A stretch of DNA of 64,000 nucleotides, taken from NCBI RefSeq assembly GCF_035046485.1, contig NC_085138.1:18977440-19041439 (forward strand), given 5' to 3'. Below the pieces are notes generated by a model, which worked only from the letters and a program-made list of their open reading frames with translations, did no database searches and was not told the DNA's origin. This stretch comes from Aedes albopictus. Taxonomy: Eukaryota; Arthropoda; Insecta; Diptera; Culicidae. The translations under genes were made by a program, and so were the position numbers. This document shows, piece after piece, positions 46,301 through 48,540 of the stretch (position 1 is its first letter; each line of letters begins with the position of its first letter).

Positions 46301-47573
46301 ACAGGGAGATTAGAAAGCGAAACAGCTCTCGGATGCACGGCAATCCGTATGGGAGGTGCGGTGTTGGGCCGGAGACCTCTTCTTCTTGTTGGGTAAATCT
46401 GATTCCGACGGAATTTACGAACGAATCTGCTGCGGGTTCTTCGGATTCGGTCGGAACAGGAGTTTCGGTAAGGGAATCCGGTTGCTGTGTTTGGCCATCC
46501 GTTTCCTCTTGAATGGTGTCCTGTTTGGGATCCAAGCCGCTTTTCGGGGTCTGAGAGATGGATCCCTGCATGTCGACGATGACTCCTGCTGGGGTTGCTG
46601 GCGTAGTGGCTAGCGGAGGCGGCTTCAAGCCTTTCGGAGCATTACTAACTATCGGCGTCGTCGGTTCTGCCTCCTGACCTCCATTCTCCTCCGTGACAAT
46701 TTTAGGAGCTGCCGTTGTTGCCACAGGTTTAGCTTCATTCCTGCTATTTTTACGCTTTTTGCTGGACTGATCTATCGAGCTGGAACGCATCTTTAGAGAT
46801 TTCAGATGGAAATTTCCGCTCTCGACGAACTGCGGCAACCGCATGAACAGCAGCAGCACAATGTCCTTTAGGGCATTCTCTGCCGTTTTTCGCACAAGTT
46901 CATTCAGTCGCGGCTCGAAGCACAACCGGAAGCAGCTGAGAATGATGTCGCAGATGCTTTCATTCGATAGGAAGCTTCCTTCCGGACTCAGCACCAAGGT
47001 GCGCAGCACCTGGACAATCTTCATCAGCACGACCCCGTCGGAAGTTTGATCCGTTCCGACGAACCGTGCACGGGTCACCGCATCGGCAATGCACTCCACC
47101 GTGGAAGCCAGCGTCGAATGGGTCGGATCAATCAATCCGTACGACAGGAATTTATTGACAGCCGACAAGGCCAGGCTCGTCACCGGGCCGGTCGTTTCCT
47201 CCGAACGGATCACCTCCAGAAACGGCCCCAAGAACACTCCCGGCTCGACAAGACGCAAATCCTCCACCTGCAGAAGCTTCTCCTTCAAATCATGGAAACT
47301 CTTCAGCAGACCGTCCTTTTCGTCGTCCTACAAAAAAGACAAACATATTGCAGCAAATTCATGGAACTTCCTGGAATCTCTCCAACGGAAATCCACATAT
47401 CTCTGCGGATTTCCCAAGAATCCATCCAAACTAACCCACAGCAATGTAATTAAACCCCCACCAATACAAACCTGATAGGAATTGGAGCTCCAGCGAGAGC
47501 CACGACGCATTGCCGTCGTCAGGGTGGACATTTCCCCGCGGACGACGAAGATTCCGTTGCCCGGTGGAGACAT
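477..47573 (-). CDS. garz: GBF1/gartenzwerg, Golgi-specific Sec7-domain Arf guanine nucleotide exchange factor (9 coding exons)
   Basis: Exchanges GDP for GTP on Arf1-class GTPases at the cis-Golgi and ER-Golgi intermediate compartment, which drives COPI recruitment and secretory traffic. Coding exons on minus: 47573-47472, 47327-45647, 13773-13283, 13215-13007, 12938-11009, 10949-10854, 10785-10516, 1477-1363, 1303-477. All junctions have GT/AG, phases agree, and the total of 5,721 nt gives 1,906 residues, in the range of known GBF1 proteins. Order: DCB (about 1-210), low-complexity linker, HUS (about 390-560), Sec7 (about 643-830), HDS regions, basic/acidic linker (KKRRGD-like, SDSESEE), Pro/Gln-rich tail (about 1632-1906). 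The catalytic glutamate of FRLPGEAP is E742. M780 in YAIIML corresponds to the methionine tied to brefeldin A sensitivity in human GBF1. Introns 2 and 7 are 31.9 and 9.0 kb and full of transposons; the others are 59-144 bp. The start is the first ATG, in [13 protein letters not shown], which resembles the GBF1 N-terminus. No break is seen. Confidence 0.95.
1363..1477 (-). CDS. garz: GBF1 coding exon 8 (end of HDS3 region)
   Basis: A short 115-nt exon with acceptor TTTCAATAG and donor GATG/GTAATG. It encodes the segment with [19 protein letters not shown] followed by DELFKND, which closely resembles the GBF1 segment around ALWEITWERI...FLPHLRDELFK. It is needed to keep phase between exons 7 and 9, and it lies at the far side of the 9-kb intron 7. 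Confidence 0.88.
1478..2040. repeat. Intron 7: unresolved DNA with TTATGCCAAATG-type repeats
   Basis: Between 1745 and 1895 the 12-15 bp word ATGCCAAATG(N)C or its complement recurs at least seven times. The complement comes first (GGCATAATGGACACTTGGCA) and the forward copies follow, so the block is partly inverted. A short GC-rich CGGCGGCGGCG patch follows at 1940-2000. No gene is seen. Confidence 0.6.
2901..3106 (+). mobile_element. hAT-type MITE, copy 1 (206 bp)
   Basis: Starts CAGTGGCGTCGCGTAACCTC and ends in AATCGCCACTG, an inverted terminal repeat. The flanking 8 bp are GAAGAAAC and AAAGAAAC (7 of 8 identical), as expected for a hAT target-site duplication. It is related to the element at 3277-3481, which lies in the opposite orientation. 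It has no coding capacity. Confidence 0.8.
3277..3481 (-). mobile_element. hAT-type MITE, copy 2 (205 bp, inverted relative to copy 1)
   Basis: Ends are CAGTGGCGATTGCCTAACC and the complement of CAGTGGCGTCTCGTAACCTC. It is flanked on both sides by the perfect 8-bp duplication TCAGAAGG (3269-3276 and 3482-3489), the hAT signature. The interior resembles copy 1 read on the other strand. Confidence 0.88.
3880..5334. mobile_element. TIR element with CTGTAGCATAA / TTATGCAACAG ends
   Basis: The left end CTGTAGCATAATCGGGC and the right end TTTTTATGCAACAG are inverted. Subterminal words such as TACAAGTTACAAGT and CTAATAATATTAG recur at both ends. The interior is AT-rich without an ORF. A 337-bp MITE is nested at 4932-5268. 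A stretch near 4395-4530 resembles 25,248-25,385 inside another MITE. I could not define a clean target duplication. Confidence 0.55.
4932..5268. mobile_element. Nested 337-bp MITE with CACAGAGAACAGACGT ends
   Basis: Terminal inverted repeats are CACAGAGAACAGACGT and ACGTCTGTTCTCTGTG. The 7-bp direct repeat ATATTAG flanks it at 4925-4931 and 5269-5275. It inserted into the subterminal repeats of the surrounding TIR element. No coding capacity is seen. Confidence 0.78.
6970..7128. repeat. Inverted repeat (arms about 57 bp)
   Basis: ATTGATGCACCAAGCG...CATCCAAGCGGTGTACCGT is followed after about 35 bp by its near-perfect complement ACGGCACACCGCTTGG...CGCTTGGTGCATCAAT. It could fold into a long hairpin. 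Confidence 0.8.
7468..7522. repeat. Perfect 24-bp palindromic hairpin
   Basis: Left arm 7468-7491 (starts TTCAATGTTAAATG) and right arm 7499-7522 are exact complements around a 7-nt loop, TGTAACG. Confidence 0.85.
7884..9010. repeat. Degenerate GGAACTCCTGAAGAAAC-type tandem repeats
   Basis: Continuous imperfect words such as GGAACTTCTG, GAATCCCTGAAG and GGAATCTCTGA recur every 20-25 bp. They are a diverged relative of the repeats at 2.0-3.9 kb. About 8170-8360 is a unique-looking interruption. No real gene is seen. Confidence 0.65.
9089..9879. mobile_element. Mariner-type MITE, GGGTGGGGCGGGGCAAGATG ends, TA TSD
   Basis: The left end GGGTGGGGCGGGGCAAGATG with GGTCA matches, inverted, the right end GACCCATCTTGCCCCGCCCC with ACCC. 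A TA dinucleotide flanks both sides (9087-9088 and 9880-9881), the Tc1/mariner signature. The word CAAGATGGGTCA repeats inside, near 9117-9130 and 9325. No transposase ORF is present. Confidence 0.85.
9880..10339. other. Intron 7 DNA with a short GAGTGACGTGACG inverted repeat
   Basis: TGGAGTGACGTGACGAT near 9991 is complemented by ATCACGTCACTCCA near 10085-10098, enclosing about 80 bp with a second internal pair (GAGGTGACT / AGTCACCTC). No gene is seen. Confidence 0.5.
10340..10490. mobile_element. Small foldback MITE rich in CAGCAAAATTTTGCTGA
   Basis: TTCAGCAATATTTTGCTGAA and TTTTGCCGAGCTGA on the left are complemented by CAGCTCGGCAAAATTCAGC and AAAATTTTGC on the right; the middle repeats CAGCAAA words. 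It ends about 25 bp from the GBF1 exon 7 splice donor. Confidence 0.75.
10516..10785 (-). CDS. garz: GBF1 coding exon 7 (HDS3 region)
   Basis: The exon follows acceptor AACCGCAG and ends TCG/GTGAGT. It encodes a 90-residue segment with [13 protein letters not shown] and [12 protein letters not shown], both very close to vertebrate GBF1 ([24 protein letters not shown]). Its 3' end is in phase 0 and joins exon 8 across the 9-kb intron. Confidence 0.93.
10854..10949 (-). CDS. garz: GBF1 coding exon 6
   Basis: A 96-nt exon with acceptor TGTTCTAG and donor AAGCAG/GTAAC. It encodes [19 protein letters not shown] then [13 protein letters not shown], matching the GBF1 VR..ALTYLQRALLVHDLQ segment. 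Both boundaries are phase 0. Confidence 0.93.
11009..12938 (-). CDS. garz: GBF1 coding exon 5 (end of Sec7, HDS1-HDS2, linker)
   Basis: The largest exon, 1,930 nt, following acceptor TTTTCCCACAG and ending AGACAG/GTAAGC. It begins by completing the [23 protein letters not shown] segment that follows Sec7 in GBF1, then runs through the HDS1 and HDS2 helical regions. These include [20 protein letters not shown] and [14 protein letters not shown]. Near its 3' end it carries an acidic stretch ([18 protein letters not shown]) and a basic-acidic linker ([11 protein letters not shown], then [10 protein letters not shown]). ORFs on the plus strand here are shadows. Confidence 0.95.
13007..13215 (-). 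CDS. garz: GBF1 coding exon 4 (C-terminal half of Sec7)
   Basis: The exon follows acceptor CCTCCACAG and ends GATCAA/GTAAGT. It encodes the second half of the Sec7 domain, including [19 protein letters not shown] and the DQHNHN motif that contacts Arf. M780 sits where human GBF1 has the methionine tied to brefeldin A resistance; a methionine (M783) replaces the usual threonine of LNTDQHN. Confidence 0.95.
13283..13773 (-). CDS. garz: GBF1 coding exon 3 (N-terminal half of Sec7, catalytic glutamate)
   Basis: The exon follows acceptor TGTCTCCACAG and ends GGCAT/GTGAG. It encodes the HUS-Sec7 linker, then [31 protein letters not shown] and the glutamic finger [10 protein letters not shown] (E742). 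The first two bases GT complete the G left by exon 2, so the 31.9-kb intron is phase 1. Confidence 0.95.
13774..14900. other. Start of the 31.9-kb intron 2; no gene seen
   Basis: AT-rich, with no ORF of interest. From about 14,745 to 14,900 (and on to about 15,830 across the hAT insertion) the sequence resembles 23,880-24,120: both contain a GGAAGATTT/GGGAGATTT..CCGGAA segment, CAGCGCTTTG/TAGCGCTTTG and CAGCTAGAAGCTGT. A dispersed repeat is therefore present. Confidence 0.5.
14909..15712. mobile_element. hAT-family non-autonomous element (804 bp) with 8-bp TSD
   Basis: The ends CAGCGTTTCTCAAACT and AGTTTGAGAACCCCTG are inverted, followed inward by repeats of the word GTGGGTCGC. This is the well-known hAT end type with a GGGTCGC subterminal motif. 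The 8-bp duplication CGTTATGC is exact at 14,901-14,908 and 15,713-15,720. There is no transposase ORF. It lies inside an older dispersed repeat. Confidence 0.92.
15918..16272. mobile_element. MITE with CTACACTGATAGACGGCTTG ends enclosing a tRNA-like segment
   Basis: CTACACTGATAGACGGCTTG (15,919) and its near-complement CAAGCCGTCTTTCAGTGTAG (about 16,251-16,270) are inverted termini. A tRNA-like sequence with A-box and B-box sits in the middle. Either a SINE inserted in a MITE, or a composite element. Confidence 0.7.
16040..16112 (+). repeat. tRNA-like SINE head (Pol III A and B boxes)
   Basis: TAGCCGAGTGGTAGCG fits the A box and GGTTCGAATCC is a perfect B box, spaced as in a tRNA gene. The acceptor stem halves do not pair well, so this looks like a degenerate tRNA-derived element rather than a functional tRNA. 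The CTCAAGG context gives no clear anticodon. Confidence 0.55.
16798..17244. mobile_element. Inner palindromic MITE (TATCGGTCAAAAGTTTGGGG family)
   Basis: ACCCCTCAATATGATGTATC at the left is complemented by GATACATCATATTGAGGGGT at the right. The same GTCAAAAGTTTGGGGTCAC word used by the enclosing element occurs at both internal ends. It is related to the outer element and nested within its left half. Confidence 0.75.
19369..19524. mobile_element. Short palindromic MITE with ATGAGCCTCTG ends
   Basis: ATGAGCCTCTG / CAGAGGCTCAT ends enclose arms with CTGCTCACTCCCACA and TGTGGGAGTGAGCAG and a centre AAAGTCAAATGTGACTTTTA. The whole 156 bp is nearly a complete inverted repeat. Confidence 0.8.
19595..19740. 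repeat. Small foldback around GACTACGAAGG
   Basis: GGACTACGAAGGTGATG at about 19,595 is complemented by CATCAACCTTCGTAGTC at about 19,722-19,738. Confidence 0.55.
21120..22900. repeat. Degenerate GGAATTGCTGGAGGATT-type tandem repeats
   Basis: Imperfect words such as GAAGGAATTGCTGG, TGGAGGATT and TTCCGGAAG recur at 20-25 bp spacing. They are interrupted at about 21,830-22,470 by unique AT-rich DNA holding the AGATACGTCG repeats. Confidence 0.55.
23834..24454. repeat. Dispersed repeat (second copy of the 14.75-15.83 kb block)
   Basis: The segment 23,880-24,120 shares CCGGAAGATTT-like, ATACAGTAC, TAGCGCTTTG and CAGCTAGAAGCTGT words, in the same order, with the DNA that flanks the hAT element at 14.9 kb. 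The rest shows nothing I can assign. Confidence 0.5.
24640..24892 (-). pseudogene. RTE-type reverse transcriptase relic, 3' part
   Basis: Read on the plus strand, ATGTCATCCGCAAAACAGAC, TTTCGTGAA, GGCTCGTCGCATAA and CTTCCCGGAGAAGCC match in order the reverse transcriptase region of the younger copy at about 57,050-57,320. Stops and small deletions destroy the frame. It continues at 25,783 after a MITE-bearing insertion. Confidence 0.75.
24893..25048. other. Insert between RTE relic halves, left of the MITE
   Basis: About 155 bp that is absent from the younger RTE copy and not part of the MITE. I see nothing recognisable in it. Together with 25,695-25,782 it shows that the relic was opened by more than one event. 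Confidence 0.4.
25049..25685. mobile_element. 637-bp MITE with CAAGGGGTTGGTCA ends and 9-bp TSD
   Basis: The ends CAAGGGGTTGGTCATTCAGC and the complement of CAAGGGGTTGGTCACTCGGC are inverted. The 9-bp direct repeat AATCTGAAT is exact at 25,040-25,048 and 25,686-25,694. Both subterminal regions are packed with the word TGTGCCG, at least six copies on the right, which may be transposase binding sites. The interior 25,248-25,385 resembles 4,395-4,530. The end sequence looks hAT-like, but a 9-bp duplication is unusual for hAT. Confidence 0.85.
25783..26412 (-). pseudogene. RTE-type retrotransposon relic, 5' part
   Basis: The plus strand runs parallel to about 57,345-57,910 of the younger RTE copy: ATCGATGAACAGGTGGTGCG, GGACTTTTCGCACGGTC and GGCCCATCTTGATGCGTTCA. 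Reading on minus gives [21 protein letters not shown], against TLREVKDAIHQLK.NNKAAGKD in the other copy. It is heavily mutated. Confidence 0.75.
26451..26568. repeat. Foldback repeat around TATTTTGGGCACT
   Basis: TATTTTGGGCACTCTTCGCT and AACTCA on the left are complemented by TGAGTTATAGCAGAAAAGTG and CCCAAAATA on the right. CAATTGACTT occurs twice in the centre. Confidence 0.7.
26569..26997. other. Unassigned intron DNA upstream of the nested gene's 3' end
   Basis: No gene or clear repeat is seen. A plus-strand AATAAAA is present near 26,963, but no plus-strand coding sequence precedes it. Confidence 0.4.
26998..27003 (-). terminator. AATAAA polyadenylation signal of the nested gene
   Basis: The minus strand reads ATGAATAAACTC about 32 nt after the stop codon of the 27,035-27,511 ORF, a normal position for the cleavage signal of a short transcript. 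Confidence 0.6.
27035..27511 (-). CDS. Small single-pass membrane protein of unknown function, nested intronless gene
   Basis: A complete 158-residue ORF, ATG to TAA, on the same strand as GBF1 and inside its 31.9-kb intron. Residues 1-47 are cysteine-rich and basic (CIRCC, CFKC, QCC near the membrane), suggesting palmitoylation. Residues 48-66 ([19 protein letters not shown]) form one strong transmembrane helix. Residues 67-158 are charged and probably amphipathic helix, with four N-glycosylation sequons (N78, N85, N109, N147), all on the C-terminal side, so that side is likely lumenal or extracellular (type II). A polyadenylation signal follows. Codon use is gene-like, unlike the surrounding transposons. 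I do not recognise the family. It could be a retrogene or a conserved insect orphan. Confidence 0.75.
   Translation of the reverse strand: MSNVLRADCIRCCIGCFKCLGKPLGAAGRATAVLCGVRLFQLTQCCIKLMVLVVLVVASFLFYVYWDDILEATSVGRNATVGFYNATKHQITSAIEKTEKNAAVQNFANHTEELLDNAKQSVDDAIEKIKVKWERAKVDEAVAHASNKTAEFWNKIWG
27635..28002. mobile_element. MITE with CACGGAGA(AACTGAAAAACTC) ends
   Basis: CACGGAGAAACTGAAAAACTC on the left is partly complemented by GGGCAGTTTCGTCTCTCCGT on the right. The words AACTCAAAATT, ACTCAAATTTGAGT and AAAATTAGGTA recur inside. It starts about 120 bp upstream of the nested gene and so may occupy its promoter region. Confidence 0.65.
28003..28133. other. Short spacer with a palindrome
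   Basis: GGAACAATAGAGATAATAAC is followed by TCTATTGTTGGAAC, a small inverted repeat near 28,010-28,045. Nothing else is seen. Confidence 0.4.
29135..30386 (+). mobile_element. Non-autonomous Helitron (1,252 bp)
   Basis: It begins TCTATATATATAAAAATG, the characteristic animal Helitron 5' end, and ends GCCGGGTACAGCTAG, matching the CTAR 3' rule. It is inserted between A and T of the host, as Helitrons are. The inverted arm of the enclosing foldback reads GAATTATTG without any insertion, giving an internal empty site that fixes both ends. No Rep/helicase ORF is present. It includes the 509-bp segment that recurs at 41,067. Confidence 0.88.
29352..29860 (+). repeat. 509-bp direct repeat, copy A (inside the Helitron)
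   Basis: Base-for-base comparison by eye finds it identical to 41,067-41,575, with no indel across 509 bp. It starts CACCGACTAAACCGACGTGC and ends CCTAATAATAAATTGT. The copies are 11.7 kb apart in the same orientation. Confidence 0.9.
31748..31966. other. Spacer with a small hairpin and a C/T homopolymer run
   Basis: CCAGTTCCAACCTG is followed by CAGGTTGGAACTGG at about 31,759-31,793. A run of about 13 C followed by T occurs near 31,878. No gene is seen. Confidence 0.5.
31967..32245. mobile_element. Foldback MITE with about 54-bp arms
   Basis: CAAGCGCTGTTTGCAGATCA... CAGCCTATCTTGATGCATGG on the left is complemented by CCATGCATCAAGATAGGCTG... TGCAAACAGTGCTT on the right. The interior also has CAAGAAACCGG / CAAGAAGTTTCTTG symmetry. 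No ORF is present. Confidence 0.85.
32300..32475. repeat. Foldback repeat around GTGCACTTATTCCT
   Basis: GTCGGATCGAGTTGAGGTCT and GGTGCACTTATTCCT are complemented by AGGAATAAGTGCACC and AAGACGTCGAGACGATCCGA after a loop of about 9 nt. Outer AAGTGTGAT / ATCACACTTT extends the stem. The overlapping ORFs on both strands are by-products. Confidence 0.75.
32937..33196. mobile_element. 260-bp MITE with TATATTGTGGATTTACCGGC ends
   Basis: TATATTGTGGATTTACCGGC and CTTGTATTCTACCGGT on the left are complemented by ACCGGTAGAATACAAG and GCCGGTAAATCCACAATATA on the right. TA or TATA duplications at the ends suggest a TA target. No ORF is present. Confidence 0.85.
33197..33760. other. Unassigned DNA with a possible retroelement 3' tail
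   Basis: No gene is seen. On the minus strand CTAGAAACCTTTC is followed by a 12-A run and GATATAATTG (about 33,677-33,702), which resembles a retrotransposon 3' end. What precedes it could not be assigned. Confidence 0.4.
33840..34559 (-). pseudogene. Penelope-like element, reverse transcriptase part (interrupted, truncated)
   Basis: Reads in frame from [20 protein letters not shown] through the Penelope-type fingers [12 protein letters not shown], motif [16 protein letters not shown], motif [14 protein letters not shown] and motif [11 protein letters not shown], the last being the catalytic YVDD. The frame then diverges and stops within a few residues, so thumb and endonuclease parts are missing here. 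It is the continuation of 35,803-36,546; an ORF1-only retroelement sits between the two. KIHK and the YVDD context are typical of Penelope rather than of LINEs. Confidence 0.88.
34560..35788 (-). mobile_element. ORF1-only (HAL1-like) non-LTR retroelement with 14-bp TSD
   Basis: Flanked by the direct repeat TCGTCGTAGTCCTT at 34,546-34,559 and 35,789-35,802, which duplicates Penelope coding sequence. On minus it begins CAGCTAACGTTTG, has about 100 nt of 5' UTR, one intact ORF, a short 3' UTR and ends GATAATAAAGATAAAAAAAA. There is no reverse transcriptase ORF and no sign of 5' truncation, so it probably moves by borrowing another element's machinery. Confidence 0.8.
34625..35689 (-). CDS. ORF1 (Gag-like RNA-binding protein) of the non-LTR retroelement, intact
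   Basis: 354 residues, ATG to stop without interruption. The central part [20 protein letters not shown] resembles the RRM-like fold of insect LINE ORF1 proteins. It is followed by one perfect CCHC zinc knuckle, [14 protein letters not shown] (C-x2-C-x4-H-x4-C). The C-terminal third is charged and disordered, with basic KRR clusters and an acidic [16 protein letters not shown] stretch. The role inferred from the family is packaging of element RNA into a ribonucleoprotein. The element's clade (Jockey, L1-like or other) is not clear to me. Intactness implies recent insertion. Confidence 0.82.
   Translation of the reverse strand: MQKEIVIKHTLAFQFPGNATQPTIEDMARFVKTLEGDRSKMDTAYKISDEKAVFIRFNCEDAMRFVLENNSCELPFYYTDGEKVMVQMSVAAGHTRYIRVFDLPPEVTDTELSAVLGAYGTVKRVVRERFPADTGLNMFSGVRGLYMDIKKEIPEALIFCGRKGRIYFEGMKPKCYVCKSETHLKKACPNKRTQQSEEVHKRRGEQQPAPATKIKLINDGDAGMDGAVTAGAANFGTRKRQNKGGNIAKRTDKRQLSIHSSDSNNQPQEKKKTETVNEGDDDGDSIITVDDDMQSNRSYIGEPEVEQESESESDLEVLDFHIATTEAIKAWNDKRERMSRRQAKKIERLLSKHK
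35803..36546 (-). pseudogene. Penelope-like element, N-terminal part
   Basis: Starts ATG at 36,546 ([16 protein letters not shown]) and is open for about 250 residues to [18 protein letters not shown], the conserved Penelope segment just before the RT fingers. There the 1.2-kb retroelement is inserted and creates a stop. Upstream CGCGATTTTCTTTTATTTAC then AG/ATATTCCCC looks like the 3' end of an intron, a feature known in Penelope 5' regions. Removing the insertion would rejoin it in frame to 34,559-33,840. Confidence 0.85.
36663..37277 (+). pseudogene. Penelope-like element, inverted C-terminal part with GIY-YIG endonuclease
   Basis: 204 residues open on the plus strand, opposite to the RT part. 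It starts [20 protein letters not shown] then MVHRM, the region after the RT palm/thumb in Penelope proteins. It continues to [20 protein letters not shown] and SLEVRFREH, the GIY-YIG nuclease core with its conserved tyrosines and arginine. The C-terminal end lacks the usual continuation, so it is truncated. Head-to-head partial copies are a known feature of Penelope insertions. Confidence 0.85.
37278..37935. other. Unassigned intron DNA
   Basis: No gene and no clear repeat boundary is seen. Confidence 0.4.
38733..38821. repeat. Perfect 42-bp palindromic hairpin
   Basis: Arms 38,733-38,774 and 38,780-38,821 are exact complements (ATCCCTCTTACACACTTATT within the left arm) around the 5-nt loop ACCGA. 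It abuts the foldback MITE that follows. Confidence 0.9.
38822..39020. mobile_element. Foldback MITE with GATTACCGAGTTCGGTAATT ends
   Basis: GATTACCGAGTTCGGTAATT and TTTTGACGAGATT on the left are complemented by AATCTCGTCAAAA and AATTACCGAACTCGGTAATC on the right. The terminal GATTACCGAGTTCGGTAATT is itself an imperfect palindrome. The flanking word TTAAGTGTGTAGAG on the right resembles TAAGTGTGTAAGAG in the adjoining hairpin. Confidence 0.85.
40861..41066. other. Unassigned spacer
   Basis: Nothing recognisable. The ORF at 40,840-41,052 has no motif. Confidence 0.35.
41067..41575 (+). repeat. 509-bp direct repeat, copy B (Helitron fragment)
   Basis: Identical by eye to 29,352-29,860 over its full length, but without either Helitron terminus. 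Immediately to its right lies a Penelope 5' fragment, joined at ATTGT/TAACGCG. Confidence 0.9.
41576..41640 (+). mobile_element. Penelope-like element 5' fragment
   Basis: ACGCGATTTTTTTTTACTTAC then GGATATTCCCCTAACAAGCC CAGGTTAATCAT matches the complement of 36,540-36,603, the intron end and start region of the Penelope-like element. It breaks off before the coding region proper. Confidence 0.75.
41641..42259. other. Unassigned intron DNA
   Basis: No gene or clear repeat is seen. Confidence 0.35.
42260..42790. repeat. AT-rich block with recurring ACAATATAATGTATGGTTTT words
   Basis: The 20-bp word or variants (CATACAATGTACGGTTTATT, TACAATATAATGTATGGTTT, TACAATATACTGTATTGGG, ATACAACGTTCGGTTTTT) recur at roughly 60-90 bp spacing. 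GGTTTATGTAATGTAAACC is palindromic. The origin is unknown. Confidence 0.55.
42791..43590. other. Unassigned intron DNA
   Basis: The ORFs on both strands (42,749-43,132; 42,803-43,090) overlap and have no motif. No clear repeat boundary is seen. Confidence 0.35.
43591..44070 (+). repeat. Possible retroelement 3' end or solo LTR
   Basis: An imperfect tandem pair of about 43 bp (GCGACGATCTTCATCTGG... and GTGACGATCTTCACCCGG..., each followed by CCCCGGCTCTCC) lies at 43,795-43,880. AATAAAACCATTGTAAATAG at 44,050 is a plus-strand polyadenylation context. A solo LTR or the 3' end of another element are both possible. Boundaries were not found. Confidence 0.4.
44387..44915 (-). pseudogene. RNase H C-terminal fragment of a non-LTR retrotransposon
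   Basis: On minus, [20 protein letters not shown] is the ribonuclease H C-terminal motif (WIPSHxGxxGNExAD) of I/R1/LOA-type LINEs. It is followed by [18 protein letters not shown] and the zinc-binding-like tail [17 protein letters not shown]. The 5' side, including RT, is absent; the frame begins at about 44,915 next to a SINE. The minus-strand ORF at 44,011-44,394 may be its 3' region. Confidence 0.85.
44918..45195 (+). mobile_element. Feilai-like tRNA-headed SINE
   Basis: Has a Pol III B box, GGGTTCGATTCCC, near 44,969. The body carries TGGAAGTGCTCATTGAACAC, AAGCTGAGAAGCAGGC and TTGTCCCAGTGAGGACGTTA, and ends in a GAAGAGGAGAGGAG tail. I recognise the body as typical of Feilai, the abundant Aedes SINE. 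It abuts the RNase H fragment. Confidence 0.78.
45199..45310 (+). mobile_element. Second tRNA-derived SINE fragment
   Basis: A box TTAGCCGGTTAAGG and B box GGGTTCGATTCCC, then the same CGACTCCCTGGGCATCGTGT-type downstream segment as the preceding SINE (GACTTCCTTGGGCATAGAGT). A related copy truncated after about 110 bp, in tandem with the first. Confidence 0.72.
45311..45646. other. 5' end of GBF1 intron 2
   Basis: Contains the exon 2 donor AACAAG/GTAGG at its right edge. No gene is seen. Confidence 0.5.
45647..47327 (-). CDS. garz: GBF1 coding exon 2 (DCB-HUS)
   Basis: A 1,681-nt exon following acceptor TTTTTTGTAG and ending CAACAAG/GTAGG. It encodes the dimerisation DCB region with [20 protein letters not shown] and [20 protein letters not shown], very close to vertebrate GBF1. 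A variable Thr/Pro/Glu-rich linker of about 150 residues follows. The HUS region then has [20 protein letters not shown] and LEYYLTKL, and the exon ends in a short glutamine run. Confidence 0.95.
47472..47573 (-). CDS. garz: GBF1 coding exon 1 (start codon)
   Basis: ATG at 47,573 encodes 34 residues ([33 protein letters not shown]) and ends [20 protein letters not shown]...AMRRGSRW aligns with the GBF1 N-terminus (IYIIQGEINIVVGAIKRNARW). The 144-bp intron then joins it in phase 0 to [20 protein letters not shown]. Confidence 0.9.
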
Positions 47574-48340
47574 GGCGTTGTTCCGGAACCACTATTACCC
47601 GCAAACACAATGATCGCACGATATAACTCGGATTTTGAACAAGCACAAAACACTTTCTTCCAGCAGTCAGTCAACGAGCAGCAAAATTTTCACCATCCTC
47701 TGCATCAGAGGGTTCCAACTCACAGTAATGACGTTTACTATTTTTCTTCTCTTTTGCTGTTTTTCATCCTCGTTCGGTTTGACAGCTCGGACGAAGTGCA
47801 GCACAAAGAGAATGGCAGAAAATTTCCTTGCATTTTCCAACCCCGTCCGCCCGTTTCGCCAGGTTTTGCCAACGAACTGAGGGTGGTCAGCGGTGGTTTG
47901 TTTTGATTACGATTCGTACTTTTTAGCGATGCGAGCGCTGCTGCAACGGTGAATGTGAGAACTATGCCGTTTAGGGCATCCGCATCAGCGACGAGTTTCG
48001 GTGGTAAAAACTCAAGCGTTCTCCCGAGCGTTTGCCAAATAAATAAACGCGAGGGGTGGATCACTGCGAGAATCACTGCACTCAGCGGATGCCCAGCAAT
48101 GCGTGAGTAAACCCAAATTGGCAACCGCCTTCATAGCGCACGAACCCCACCAACCGTTGCCAAATCGGTTTTAAAACGACAACCTACATTCCCGGTGAAC
48201 AGTGGGTTCATACATATAGCAACCAGACCCAACCGTTGCTATCGCAGTTGAAATCACTTTCTTCATGATTTCAATCTGACTAACAAACAAAACAAGACAG
48301 CTTTCTACAAGTAAAATATAAAAAAGTGATTATCTAGAAA
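47574..48340 (-). promoter_or_regulatory. 5' UTR and promoter region of GBF1
   Basis: The 770 bp upstream of the start codon, before repeats begin, must hold the 5' UTR and core promoter. I see no convincing TATA box or initiator. ORFs here on either strand have no domain character. Confidence 0.4.
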
Positions 48341-48540
48341 TTTCGCCAGGAATTCCTTTGGAAATCCTCTAGGATTTTTTTTTTTGGAAAATCTTCCAAG
48401 AAATTCGTTGGAAGAATCATCCAGGAATTCCCACAGGGATTCTTCTAGGAATCTAGATGAACTCCTGGAATTCCCTCAGGGATTCCTCCGAGAATGTCCT
48501 CGGGGGTTTATCCAGGAGTTTCTTCCGGGATTCCCCTTTC
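48341..48540. repeat. Degenerate flank of the 23-bp array
   Basis: GGAATTCCTTTGGAAATCCT, CAGGAATTCCCACAGGGATT and similar words are diverged relatives of the array unit that begins at 48,541. Confidence 0.75.
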
